From Monodelphis domestica (taxonomy: Eukaryota; Chordata; Mammalia; Didelphimorphia; Didelphidae), in assembly GCF_027887165.1 (NCBI RefSeq), contig NC_077233.1:183643114-183707113 (forward strand): a stretch of DNA of 64,000 nt, given 5' to 3'. The notes under the pieces are model-generated. The model did no database searches and was not told the DNA's origin. It was given only the letters and a program-made list of their open reading frames with translations. Shown here piece by piece: positions 54,446-63,697 of this stretch; within the stretch, counting starts at the first letter, position 1; every line of letters begins with the position of its first letter. A program made the position numbers and the translations under genes.

Positions 54446-55523
54446 AGGAACATAAAGATAGCCCACACCTTTTTTTTTATTTTGTATCTCCAAAACATAT
54501 TGCTGTTCTTGATATATTCATAATGATATTCATTCAAGAAACATTAAATTGCCTACCTATGTGGCAAAACTTAATCCAGTCCTTGGATTCTAATTATATG
54601 ATTGATAGGGCTAATTTTCATACCTTTCAACATGAGTTGGAAGCAACGGTTTTTGAAAGGTACTTAATTGCACAACTCATATTTGCAATGCAAAGGGGGA
54701 AAGATTGATAGATAAGGAGAATTTAGAGAAAAAGTCAGGGACTTTAAAAAACAATCTTAGAATCTCTTCTCCCTAAAAAAAGTCCTTGATTGGCAGTGGC
54801 AAGCAAATGAAATGACACTCAGGAGAAACCAATCCAAAGCTGATGGGTGGACAATTTATAATCAGTCTAATCACTCTCTCCTAAAAAAGCTCTTACACAA
54901 CTGTTGGCTGCAAGTCATTCCTCTCCAGAAAGGCTAATATAAATGTTAAGAAGCAAGTAAGGATTGAGAGGGCCTCAATCTTCCCCCAAAGACTTTGGAT
55001 TTTACTCATTTAGAATGGGACCTTGTGAGGTCTGGGTAACTTTATCCTTTGTCACATTGGGATAGGAGAAGGCAGTTTGAGAATGCTTTTGCTAGGCACA
55101 AAGTAAAACCCTAGTGCCACCAATCAAATTTGAAGGTCAGAAACAGGAAAAGACCCATTTATTCCTAATATATTTATACTTTGACTAGTCATTGATTCAG
55201 CTCTCTAAACAGGGCTCATAATTTAAGCTCCTACTCTTGTCTTTAGGGCTTGACACTTTCATTAGTTCCTATTAAATTGAAGTAACTGTTCCATCTTCAT
55301 GCAAACAATTGCCTATCCAAGGGAGTTTAAACTTGGCCTTGGTGTGTTATAAATTGTGGTTAATAAGAGTAGAAATGCTTATATAAGAGCCTTAGGGTGT
55401 TTTTTTTTCCCTCTTCTGACCTTTGCAGTCTCTTCTCTTCTGCTCACCTCTAGTAATTTTTTCCCCTTCTCTCCATCCTTCAAAACATGTTTGACAATAG
55501 CTCATATGTTAACATTCTTTAAG
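54446..55523. other. Unassigned intergenic sequence
   Basis: No gene or clear repeat. Confidence 0.4.
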
Positions 55524-55757
55524 GCAGTGATGGCAAACCTTTTTTAAGAAGACTGAGTGCCCAAACTGTACCCTCATGCCACATGTGAACCACCCTTTAC
55601 CCCAGACAGGGGAAGGAGGAGACTCCCCCATTGGGTTGCTGGACAGAAAAGGTATATGAGAATTGTCCTCAGGTGTGGTGGAGAGGAGCTCTTTCCCCCC
55701 CCTCCCCCCCCCCCCCCCGTGCCCCCCACATGTGCTATAAGGTTTGCCAACATGGTA
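55524..55757. mobile_element. hAT-type MITE
   Basis: Left end 'cagtgatggcaaacctt', right end 'aaggtttgccaacatg', an imperfect inverted pair of the CAGTG(A/G)TGGC(A/G)AACCT type. Inside lies a C-rich expansion (about 55696-55720). No transposase. Confidence 0.65.
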
Positions 55758-56377
55758 ATATGAAAGTGCCTACCACACGTTCTGAGACCCATTTTCATGA
55801 CCTACTGTACCCTTCTCTTGAGAGCTCTTTTTATGATGGACAATGATTACCAGTATTCAACAGAGGATTCCAAACTCACCCTTAGAGTCCAGGAAGAAAA
55901 AACCCTGTTCCCAATATTATTCTAATTCTTTCCATTTTATACAATGGTTTTTTTCCCCTTTCCCTCCTGGAACTCCTGGATTCTTCCCTCGCTCCCCATA
56001 TGTTCAAACATTGCATTGTATTAATTATATATTTCATATTACTTTTTATATTATACATGGGTATTATATTAATGTTATTTTCCCTTGTCTCGGAAACCAC
56101 TAACCAAAAATTACTGTAAAAGCCAAATTTGGTGAAATTTTTAAATTTAGATATCTCATAACATTCTCAAAAAGCCTAAAATGACAGTGACAAGTTTTTT
56201 TGGACAATTTAAAAAAGTATTGCCAGTATTTAAAATCTGATCATTTTATATTAGATACAATATGATTTAGAAAGCAAGCTTACTTGTTAAATTTTAAAGT
56301 AAATAAATTTCCCTGTGGAGAATAAGAATTATGAGCATTAAATATATTTGAATATTAAATATCTAATATTTTTTTTT
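55758..56377. other. AT-rich unassigned sequence
   Basis: Nothing recognised. Confidence 0.4.
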
Positions 56378-56384
56378 AAACTTA

Positions 56385-56602
56385 GTCTAGGGGGCAGCTG
56401 GGTAGCTCAGTGGATTGAGAGCCAGGCCTAGAGACAGGAGGTCCTAGGTTCCAAATGTGGCCTCAGACACTTCCCAGCTGAGTGACCCTTGTCACTTGGC
56501 CCCCCAATTGCCTAGCCCTTACCACTCACTCTTCTGCCTTGGAGCCAATACACAGCATTGACTCCAAGACGGAAGGTAAGGGTTAAAAAAAAAAAAAAAA
56601 AC
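56385..56602 (+). mobile_element. Marsupial tRNA-derived SINE, near full-length
   Basis: 'gggggcagctgggtagctca' to 'aagacggaaggtaagggtta' and an A17 tail. Flanks 'aaacttagtctaggg' and 'aaactttgtctaaggg' are target-site duplications. Little diverged, so one of the younger insertions. Confidence 0.93.
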
Positions 56603-57405
56603 TTTGTCTAAGGGATTTTGTCTTTCTTATTTCCTTGATCTTTTTTTTCTTTCCACACCAAAAAAAAAATTTTTTTTTAAAGAAGGGACTTCTGAAAAAA
56701 CCCTCAATTCAACAACAAAATGGTGATTTTATTAGTTTCACAACAGGTGACCTTTATTATCTTCTTGGGATGAAGTGAAATGCCAGAGTGGGAGGCTAGC
56801 CTTCCATTTTCCATTTTTCTTTTTTAAGATGTTGTGTAGAAATCACCATTGATGTGTGTTCCTGTAAAAAGTTCTTGTTTTCTTCCTTCCTAGCTTTCAA
56901 GTTGTTTTGTTCCTCCGGGTAAGTCAAAGCCATGGCACAGGAACAGACCCCCAGGGGGTAGGGGGTGGAGAGCTATCATTTTCTTCTCCTCCCTGCCAGA
57001 CAGAAAAAACAAGGTCAATAGAATTGGGGGTCGCTGTAGAATTAGAATATTCCTTATTAGGAGTGTACACTCTGACTAAGATGGAATTCAAAGCAACCTT
57101 CTTCCTCCTCCAATGTTACCATTCCATCTCTTCCTTTTTTACTTGGGCACAAAAGACCTTTGGGTATGGCTGGCTAAATTTATTGAAAAATTCAGGTACT
57201 TGAACATTGTCATGGCTTCCCCCCATTGACTTACAGTACCAGAAAAATACATACATGTAATATAATGAGACCCAGGTAACATATAGTTATTTAAATCTCT
57301 TATATTTTTGGGGGGGGGGGGAAGCTCAGGTAACCAGAGGGGTCAGATTAGGTCTTGAAAAAAAGCAATACCTAGATTCCCTTTAGGAATCCTCAAAGAG
57401 TGAGT
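56603..57405. other. Sequence downstream of TNP2; exon 2 may lie here or in the adjoining tract
   Basis: No exon is obvious. A G12 homopolymer is at about 57310-57321. Confidence 0.3.
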
Positions 57406-57420
57406 TTAATGAGGCAGATG

Positions 57421-58350
57421 ACCAGTCTTAAAAAAGAGGGCAGAAATGGCAGGATGGCAAGAGAGAAACAGAGATTTTGAGAGACAGAGACAGATATGAG
57501 ACACAGACACAGACAGATTTTTGAGGAACAGAGAAAGAGAGGCTAGAAGATATAGAGAGATGAGAGATTTAAGAGAAAGAGAAAGAAAATATTTGAGAGA
57601 CCAGTTAGGGGCAGAGAAATTTGAGAGACAGATGAGAGACAGAAAAAGAAGAGACCAGGAGATTTGAGGAAGGAGACAGAGAGATTTTGGGGAAAAGAAA
57701 GAGATAGATTTGAGAAAGGCAAGAGACAGAAAGACAGATTTGAGAGAGAAGACAGAGATCTGAGCAGAGAAACATTTAAGAGAAGACAGAGGCAGAGAGA
57801 GAGGAGAGAGAAAAGAGACAGAGAGAAGGGAGAAAGAAAAAAGAGAGAAAAAGAGAAAGAGAATAGGCAAGAGAGAAAGAAAGCAAGAGAGAGAAGGGAA
57901 AACGGAGGAAAAGATAGGCAACAAGGGAGAGAAAGAGAGAAAAAGATAGGCAAGAGAGAGAAGAGAGAAAAAAGAGAAAGAGGCAGAGAGAGAAGAGAGA
58001 GAAAGAAAAAGAAAGAGAAAGTGAAAGAGAAAAAGAGGAGAGAAAGATAAAGTGAGAGAAAGAGAAAAAGAAAGATAAATCGAGAGAAAGAGAAAAAGAG
58101 AAAGATAGGCAAGAGAAAGAAAATAGGCAGGAGAGAGAAGAGAGAAGAAAGAAAATGGGCAGGAGAGAGAAAGAGGCAGAGAAGAAAGAAAGTGAGAGAG
58201 AAAGATAAAGTGAGAGATAGAGAAAAAGAGAGAAAAAGAGAAAGAGAGAAAATAAGCAGGAGAGAGAGAGAAAATAAGCAGGAGAGAGAAAGAGGCAGAG
58301 AGAGAAAAGAGAAAGAGAGAGGAAAAAAAAGAGAAAGAGAGAGATTGAGA
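57421..58350. repeat. 0.93-kb polypurine (plus) / polypyrimidine (minus) tract
   Basis: Almost uninterrupted A/G with irregular AGAGA, AGAAA and GGCA units. It is not a simple microsatellite. It lies in the TNP2 intron, where it reads as a giant pyrimidine tract. Mirror symmetry makes triplex (H-DNA) formation plausible. The long Ser/Leu/Phe frames on minus (427, 223, 172 codons) come from this tract. Confidence 0.92.
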
Positions 58351-58426
58351 GCTCCCTTTGGTATGGGGTAGAGGGATGAGGGATAAAGAGGGGGAAGATA
58401 TAAGGAGGGGCTAGCCCCTCCAGTAC

Positions 58427-58787
58427 CTGCTCGTTTTTTCCTTCCATATGTTGACCGGCCTTTCTTGGCCTTCCTTTTTGCTACCCCTGTTGCCTTCCTT
58501 CTTTTAGGACAACTGTTGGAGTGATGATGGTTGGAGTTATGGGAATAGTGGGAGTGAGTATGGGGTCGGGCGTGGGATGAGGAGTGATGATTACTGGAGT
58601 GTGCGGTCCTGTTATGAGTCCTGGGTGGACTAGGGCTCGGACTGGCGCTTGGACTGTGGCTCCTACTGCGGCTATGGCTGGGACTGTGGCTCCAGCTCTG
58701 GCTTCGGCTTCGACTGCGGCTTTGACTTGGACTCTGTTGCCTGTTTTTGTTTCGGTTCTGGGCCTGAGCAGCAAGGAGCCCCTGCAT
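58427..58787 (-). CDS. TNP2: Transition protein 2, exon 1 (partial coding sequence)
   Basis: Spermatid nuclear protein that replaces histones before protamines. Exon 1 codes 120 residues plus one base, starting MQGLLAAQAQNRNKNRQQSP. A Ser/Arg-rich segment (19-55, SRSRSRS and SHSPSHSRSRSHSP) is followed by a His/Ser/Asn-rich segment (58-91) and the basic C-terminal block from SCPKRRKATGVAKRK (92-106) to YGRKKRA. SCPKxRK...KRKA is the family hallmark (rodent SCPKNRKT...KRKAVRRRK). A consensus donor GCAG|GTACTG ends it at 58427, matching the single intron of eutherian TNP2 close to the C-terminus; exon 2, likely under ten codons, was not identified. Neighbours are SOCS1 and PRM3, as in human. 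Odd: only one cysteine but 15 histidines, whereas eutherian TNP2 has several Cys and His proposed to bind zinc. A GTG-initiated extension upstream is unlikely. Confidence 0.82.
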
Positions 58788-58865
58788 CTTTGGTGCCCAC
58801 GAACGCGCGTGGAGGTCAAGGGCCACCTTACCTCTCCTCTCCCTGTCTGGTCTGGTCTGGCTTTA
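58788..58865 (-). other. TNP2: TNP2 5' UTR (inferred)
   Basis: Leader from about 58865 to the ATG. Its 'gagaggtaagg' resembles a splice donor but is probably not used, because the coding frame continues directly. The boundary is inferred from the TATA box. Confidence 0.5.
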
Positions 58866-58891
58866 CCAGAGTAATGTCTACAGACCCTGAG

Positions 58892-58898
58892 TTTTATA
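58892..58898 (-). promoter_or_regulatory. TNP2 TATA box
   Basis: TATAAAA on the minus strand ('aactataaaactcagg'), about 30 bases upstream of the inferred start and 105 upstream of the ATG. Confidence 0.7.
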
Positions 58899-58937
58899 GT
58901 TGGGGGCCATTGTTAGCCAGGACAGAGGGCTGGATTG

Positions 58938-58945
58938 TGATGTCA
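58938..58945 (-). promoter_or_regulatory. CRE-like site of TNP2 promoter
   Basis: TGACATCA on the minus strand, one base off the CRE palindrome TGACGTCA, about 40 bases upstream of the TATA box. CREM-tau binding to such promoter sites drives TNP/PRM transcription in haploid spermatids of other mammals. Confidence 0.6.
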
Positions 58946-58949
58946 GTGG

Positions 58950-59560
58950 CAAAGGGGAGGTGGGTAGCAGGCAGCTGGAATAATGGTGGAGAGAGGGAAA
59001 GGGGTGTGGCCGAGAGGATGGGAAAAAATATATCCTCATTTGGGGAAAAAAAAAAGATGCCTCTCCCAAAGGTTGTGATTTGAACAAAATAGTAAGTAAA
59101 GGACTAGGTTGAAAGGGCTTCTTTTACAGGCACCTAGAACTACAAGATCATCTTGTCTTGCCAATGCCTCCTAAAGTTCTCCAGGTTGATGCCTTGCCTC
59201 ACTGGAATTCACCTACTTATGGACCCTACCTAAATATCTTTGGACCCCGCCATCCATGTTTCCACTGCACCCTTGGGAGACATTTGGGCCTTTCCATTTG
59301 ACCTTATGATACAGTGTGAGTTCTCTGAGTTTTGAATTGCTACCTTCTCTGTAGCCTTTCACTTTAACCTCTCTCTGAGCCTTAGTTTCTTATATTAAAT
59401 GAATTTAAAGGTTTCTTCTGACTTTTAAGCTCAATGGTACCTAGCATCTTGTGCCTCCGTTTCTCCACCATTAAAACATAATTAACTTTGTTCTTTCTTC
59501 CCTCCCTGGCAAAAACAATTTTAATGTATCCTTTTATTAAGCAAAGGAATGAGTAATTGT
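58950..59560. other. TNP2 upstream region, mostly unassigned
   Basis: Contains a MIR-like scrap near 59340-59420. No other feature recognised. Confidence 0.4.
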
Positions 59561-59564
59561 TATA

Positions 59565-59790
59565 ATAAGTTCCTGGGTTAATGTCAGGAAGACCTACATC
59601 CAAATTGAAGACATTTACTGTATGTACTAGGAGCACATCATTTAACCCGGTTTGCTTTCAGTTTCCTCATGTGTAAAATGAGCTGGAGAAGGAAATGGCA
59701 AAAGCACTCCAGTATCTTTGCCCAGAAAATCCCAAATGGGGTCATATTTTAAAAGAGTTGGACATGACCAAAACTACTGAACAAACAACA
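59565..59790 (+). mobile_element. MAR1-type SINE
   Basis: 'gtcaggaagacctacatcca', 'tttcctcatgtgtaaaatga', 'ctggagaaggaaatggcaaa', 'aagagttggacatgaccaaa'. Confidence 0.85.
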
Positions 59791-60865
59791 CAACAACAAA
59801 ATGTGTAGCTCCTCTTTGGGTCTAGAGAGGCAAGAAGAGTGTTTAAGCAGACTTTGAAAAGAGGTAGACATTAGGAGGGACTTCCACCAACCCTCTCTCT
59901 TTCTCTGCATGCTCTGAACTCTGGACATATTGACTCCCTCCCAGAAAAGGCATTTGCTTATTGAAAGGAGACTATCTCTTCCATTTCTAAGGGTAAATTC
60001 TTCCATCCAGGATAAAGGAGAGGATCCTGGAGCTAGGGAACTCTGAGTCAGTATCTGGCAAGGAGAAGCATTAAACAATTGATTCTTCCCAAAGGGAAAA
60101 ATGGAACCTCCTTTTAAAAAAAGTGAATGAATAAGTTCTTGGCCCTCCATATATGTGGGTCCTCATCCAGAGATGGAGTTTTAACCTTTGATTTTTAGCC
60201 CATTTGACTCTTACCTAGGACCTTGTCTTTATTTCTCTGATTTCTCTTTTCTGGGGTATATCTTAAGTCTCCTCTTATTCTCATGTAGATCTATAATTAG
60301 AAACTTTACTTTGGGCAAAAAGTTGAGTGAGGGGCTTGGGTGGGGAGAGGGAAGAGAAAAGGGTACCAGGGACCATTGGAAGTGCCAAAAAAATCTGACC
60401 TCAGGTGAGACTTCCTGAACCAAGAGAAAGGGTGTCATTTATTCTCCAGAGAATTTAGGTGTGGGTCATTTTAGAAGCTGGAGAGCCCCCTAGGGTAGCA
60501 TGGCTCCATTCCACGGGGGGACACCCCCCCTCCCCAGAGATTTTACCATGTAATAAAGGCCAGCAGAGGATTTTTCAGTTCGATAATGAGGCACAGGGAT
60601 GGCAGAAAATCTCAGATAGGACTCTCATGAGGAGAACATCTCTCTCCAACCCTCAGGAGGAAGCAAAACCCCCTCACTCCCCCAAAACACACCTCTAAAC
60701 AAGGCCAAGAAATCTTGCCTAACAAAGGCCCAATCTCTGTGCTCCTCTCTAGTTAGGGTAGTGTCTTAGCATCTTCTTAGCCTGCTCATTTCTGACCCCA
60801 AAGTCCCTAAAGATGTCCCCCAACCCCACCTCAACCATGCTAAGAAGTAGCACCAGAAGGGGTGA
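59791..60865. other. Unique stretch between TNP2 and PRM3
   Basis: No repeats recognised and no coding signature in frames to 133 codons. May hold germ-cell regulatory sequence. Confidence 0.35.
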
Positions 60866-60891
60866 GAAATTAAATTCCTTGGAGAACTCTT

Positions 60892-60897
60892 TTTATT
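60892..60897 (-). terminator. PRM3: PRM3 poly(A) signal
   Basis: AATAAA on the minus strand ('cacataataaaaagagttct'), about 70 bases after the PRM3 stop codon. Confidence 0.7.
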
Positions 60898-60965
60898 ATG
60901 TGGGTTTTTTTCCAGAATGGGTTTCTTCTTGGTTGTTCTCCTTCTGGGTGGCTTTGGTGGTCAGA

Positions 60966-61211
60966 TTATGGCTGGGAAGAGTGGGCTTCTGGGGGAGTTT
61001 TTTCTTCTTTTTCACTGGTAGAACATTGTTTCTCTGGGGAGAACTCCATCAAGAGAAGTTTTCCGTGAACATTTGGAAGCTCTTCTTCCTCCTCTTCCTC
61101 AGTTGATGACAAAGAAAAGTTGTCCTCAGTGATACAGGCCATCAGCCTCTTCAGGGAATATTCATAATTCTGGGTGTGCACAACCCCTAGTTTGGCACAA
61201 CTGGAGCCCAT
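60966..61211 (-). CDS. PRM3: Protamine 3
   Basis: 81 residues from MGSSCAKLGVVHTQNYEYSL. Despite its name the PRM3 family is acidic and is reported in spermatid cytoplasm rather than on DNA. The N-terminal block MGSxCAKL, the segment KRLMACITEDNFSLSS (human KKLMACVSQDNFSLSS), a run of seven glutamates and LPNVHGKLLLMEFSPEKQ (human LPVQGKLLLLEPERQ) identify it clearly. The glutamate run is shorter than in human, so the protein is a little smaller than the roughly 100-residue human form. Single exon, as in other mammals. Two ATGs are adjacent (61214 and 61211); the second matches the human start, so the first would only add one Met. Neighbour TNP2 lies 2.1 kb downstream on the same strand, the same order as in human. 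No disabling change is visible. Confidence 0.92.
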   Translation of the reverse strand: MGSSCAKLGVVHTQNYEYSLKRLMACITEDNFSLSSTEEEEEEELPNVHGKLLLMEFSPEKQCSTSEKEEKTPPEAHSSQP

Positions 61212-61690
61212 CACTTTCAGCTAAGCCACCTCCACTCTCTTCCAAGGATGTCTCTTTCTTGATTTTCCCCTGGAGGTGGAAACCAGGAATGGGGAAGGTG
61301 AAGGAAGAGGGAGAGCAAAAGGCCTGGGGGAGGGGCATGAAAGACCCGCATCACAAAGTAAAGTGCTATGGATCTCTTCTGGTCTCTCTATCTCTCTCGT
61401 CACACCCAGACCACCCAGTATTTTCAACCTAACAAAATGAGAAACTTACTAATGTCCTGGAATCAAATGGTGGAAAGAAAATCATCTATCAGTCCATTCC
61501 CATTCACTCAACAAATATTCAACCACCAGGTTTGTATTTATTAAAAGCTCCAATAAAATTTTATTCATAAATATATGTGTCATCGTGGTGGATGAACCTC
61601 ACACCTCTCTATGGTTTGTGGAAGTTGTGCTAGTTTAAAAGGAAGCCATGAAAGAGATTACTCAGGTCAGAAAACCTGGCAGTATATTAT
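61212..61690 (-). promoter_or_regulatory. PRM3 upstream region
   Basis: No clear TATA box. A CRE half-site TGACG (plus 61398-61402) lies about 190 bases upstream of the ATG on the minus strand. Otherwise unassigned. Confidence 0.35.
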
Positions 61691-61699
61691 ATATCGATT

Positions 61700-61903
61700 A
61701 AAAAAAAACAAACCTTACTTTCTGAATAGATAATACTAAGCACCACTTCCGAGGTAGAAGAGTAGTAGGGCTAGGCAATGGGGGGGTTAAGTGATTTGCC
61801 CCAGGGTCACACAGCTAGGAAGTGTCTGAAACCATCAAATTTGAACCCAGGACCTCCCATCTCTAGGTCTGGCTATCAATCCACTGAGCCATCATACTGC
61901 CCC
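61700..61903 (-). mobile_element. Marsupial tRNA-derived SINE
   Basis: 'agggtcacacagctaggaag', 'tgagccatcatactgccccc'. Abuts the 3' end of the L1 that follows. Confidence 0.88.
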
Positions 61904-61907
61904 CACA

Positions 61908-62810
61908 TAGATTTTTTTAAATTTTATTTGATCAATTTCAAACATTATTCCTAGGTTACAAAAATAATTTTCTATTCCTTCCTCCCCTCCCCCCATAGCC
62001 GACAAGCAATCCCACTGGGTATTACTTGTGTCCTTGATCATCCATTTCCATGTTGTTGGTGTTTGCACTAGGATGTTCATTTAGAATCTCCATCCCCAGC
62101 CATATCCCCTCGACCCATGTAATCAAGCAGTTGTTTTTCTTCTGTGTTTCTACTCCCACAGTTCTTCCTCTGAATGTGGATACTGTTCTTTCTCTTAGAT
62201 CTTTCCAAGTTGTTCAGGATCACTGCATTGCCACTAGTGGAGGAGTCCATTACATTCGATTGTACCACAGTGTCTCTGTGTACAATGTTTTCCTGGTTCT
62301 GCTCCTCTCACTCTGCATCAATTCCTGGAGGTTGTTCCAGTCTCCATGGAATTCCTCCACTTTATTATTCCTTTGAGCACAATAGTATTCCATCACCAAC
62401 ATATACCATAATTTGTTCAGCCATTCCCCAATTGAAGGGCATCCCCTCATTTTCCAATTTTTGGCCACAACAAAGAGTGGAGCTATGAATATTCTTGTAC
62501 AAGTCTTTTTCCTCATTATCTTTTTGGGGTACAAACCCAGCAGTGCTATGGCTGGATCAAAGGGCAGACAGTCTTATAGCACCCTTTGGGCATCGTTCCA
62601 AATTGCCCTCCAGAATGGTTGGATCAATGCACAACCCCACCAGCAATGCATTAATGTCCCTACTTTGCCACATCCCCTCCAGCATTCATTACTTTCCTTT
62701 GCTGTCATGTTGAACAATCTGCTAGGTGTGAGGTGATACCTCAGAGTTGTTTTGATTTGCATCTCTCCGATTATAAGAGATTTAGAACACTTTTTCATGC
62801 CCAATATAAC
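61908..62810 (-). mobile_element. L1 LINE, 5'-truncated, best preserved in window
   Basis: About 0.9 kb. Minus frames 62804-62574 ([20 protein letters not shown]) and 62534-62250 (MRGCPSIGEWLNKLWYMLVM) are consecutive parts of the ORF2 C-terminus, with one frameshift between them. The 3' UTR runs to the T run at 61909. Less diverged than the other L1 copies here. Confidence 0.93.
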
Positions 62811-63472
62811 TTTTTAATATCCTGTATAATGTCTTTCTGATTCAGTCTCTGAAGATGGCTTGATTAGGTTTCAAGGGAACTACATCACCAAGTTGGTACC
62901 CTAATGATTGTTTTTTTAACAATTCTAAAGACAACCCATTGATAACAACACATGGAATCTATTATCAGTGGAGTTGTACCCACAATCCACACAGCAAGGA
63001 AATGTGAGTTATTTGCAGGCTTGTGATGTGACCCATTAAGTGACTGATGGATTGAATTTAAGTAAAGAATTGGGGAAGGTACAAAAATTAATTAAGCCAT
63101 TCTCTCCTCCTACCTTGGATGGAAAGCTCTAGGTACAAGTGTCTTTGAAGTATAAGAAATCTATTTTTGCCTCTAATGGTGTAGTGGAACCCAAAAATAA
63201 AGAGAGGGGGATATGGAGTGGGAAACAGGAAACCCAGAAGTTTGGGAGACCTTAAGGACTTCTCTAAACTCAGGAACAGGTCTGGCCGGAGAAGACCATC
63301 CCCCAAACCACCAACAAATGGATAAAGATGGTATGTATATACTTTGGAGATCTGCATACTTACTGACAGACAACTTTGTCAACCTTTCTCCTAAGTCACT
63401 AGTCCTTGAAGTCATATATGGCAACCCCAGGTCCATGCTCCCCCTTTCCTTCCAGTTTTCTGTCACTATGCG
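62811..63472. other. Unassigned intergenic sequence
   Basis: Overlapping frames on both strands at 63088-63481 have no recognisable domain. No protamine-like arginine-rich frame was found here. Confidence 0.4.
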
Positions 63473-63485
63473 GTGAGACACTTTT

Positions 63486-63684
63486 TAAAAAACCCTTACT
63501 TTCCATCTTAGAATCAATACTGTGTATTGGTTCCAAGGCAGAAGAGTGGTAAGGGCCAGGCAATGGGGGTTAAGTGACTTGCCCAGGGTCACACAGCTGG
63601 GAAGTATCTGAGGCCACATTTGAACCCAAGACCTCCTGTCTCTAGGCCTGGCTCTCCATCTACTGAGCTACCCCGCTGCCCCCT
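63486..63684 (-). mobile_element. Marsupial tRNA-derived SINE with clean target-site duplications
   Basis: 'aacccttactttccatctta', 'gcccagggtcacacagctgg', 'gagctaccccgctgccccct'. Exact 13-base flanks 'gtgagacactttt' at 63473-63485 and 63685-63697. Confidence 0.95.
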
Positions 63685-63697
63685 GTGAGACACTTTT

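Noticed and set aside
57543-58426. Continuation of the TNP2 frame to 427 codons
   Set aside because: After the GCAG|GTACTG donor the frame enters the polypyrimidine intron and turns into Ser/Leu/Phe low complexity. Read-through is an artefact of the tract.
58788-58826. Upstream start MALDLHARSW for TNP2
   Set aside because: It would begin with GTG; the first in-frame ATG is at 58787.
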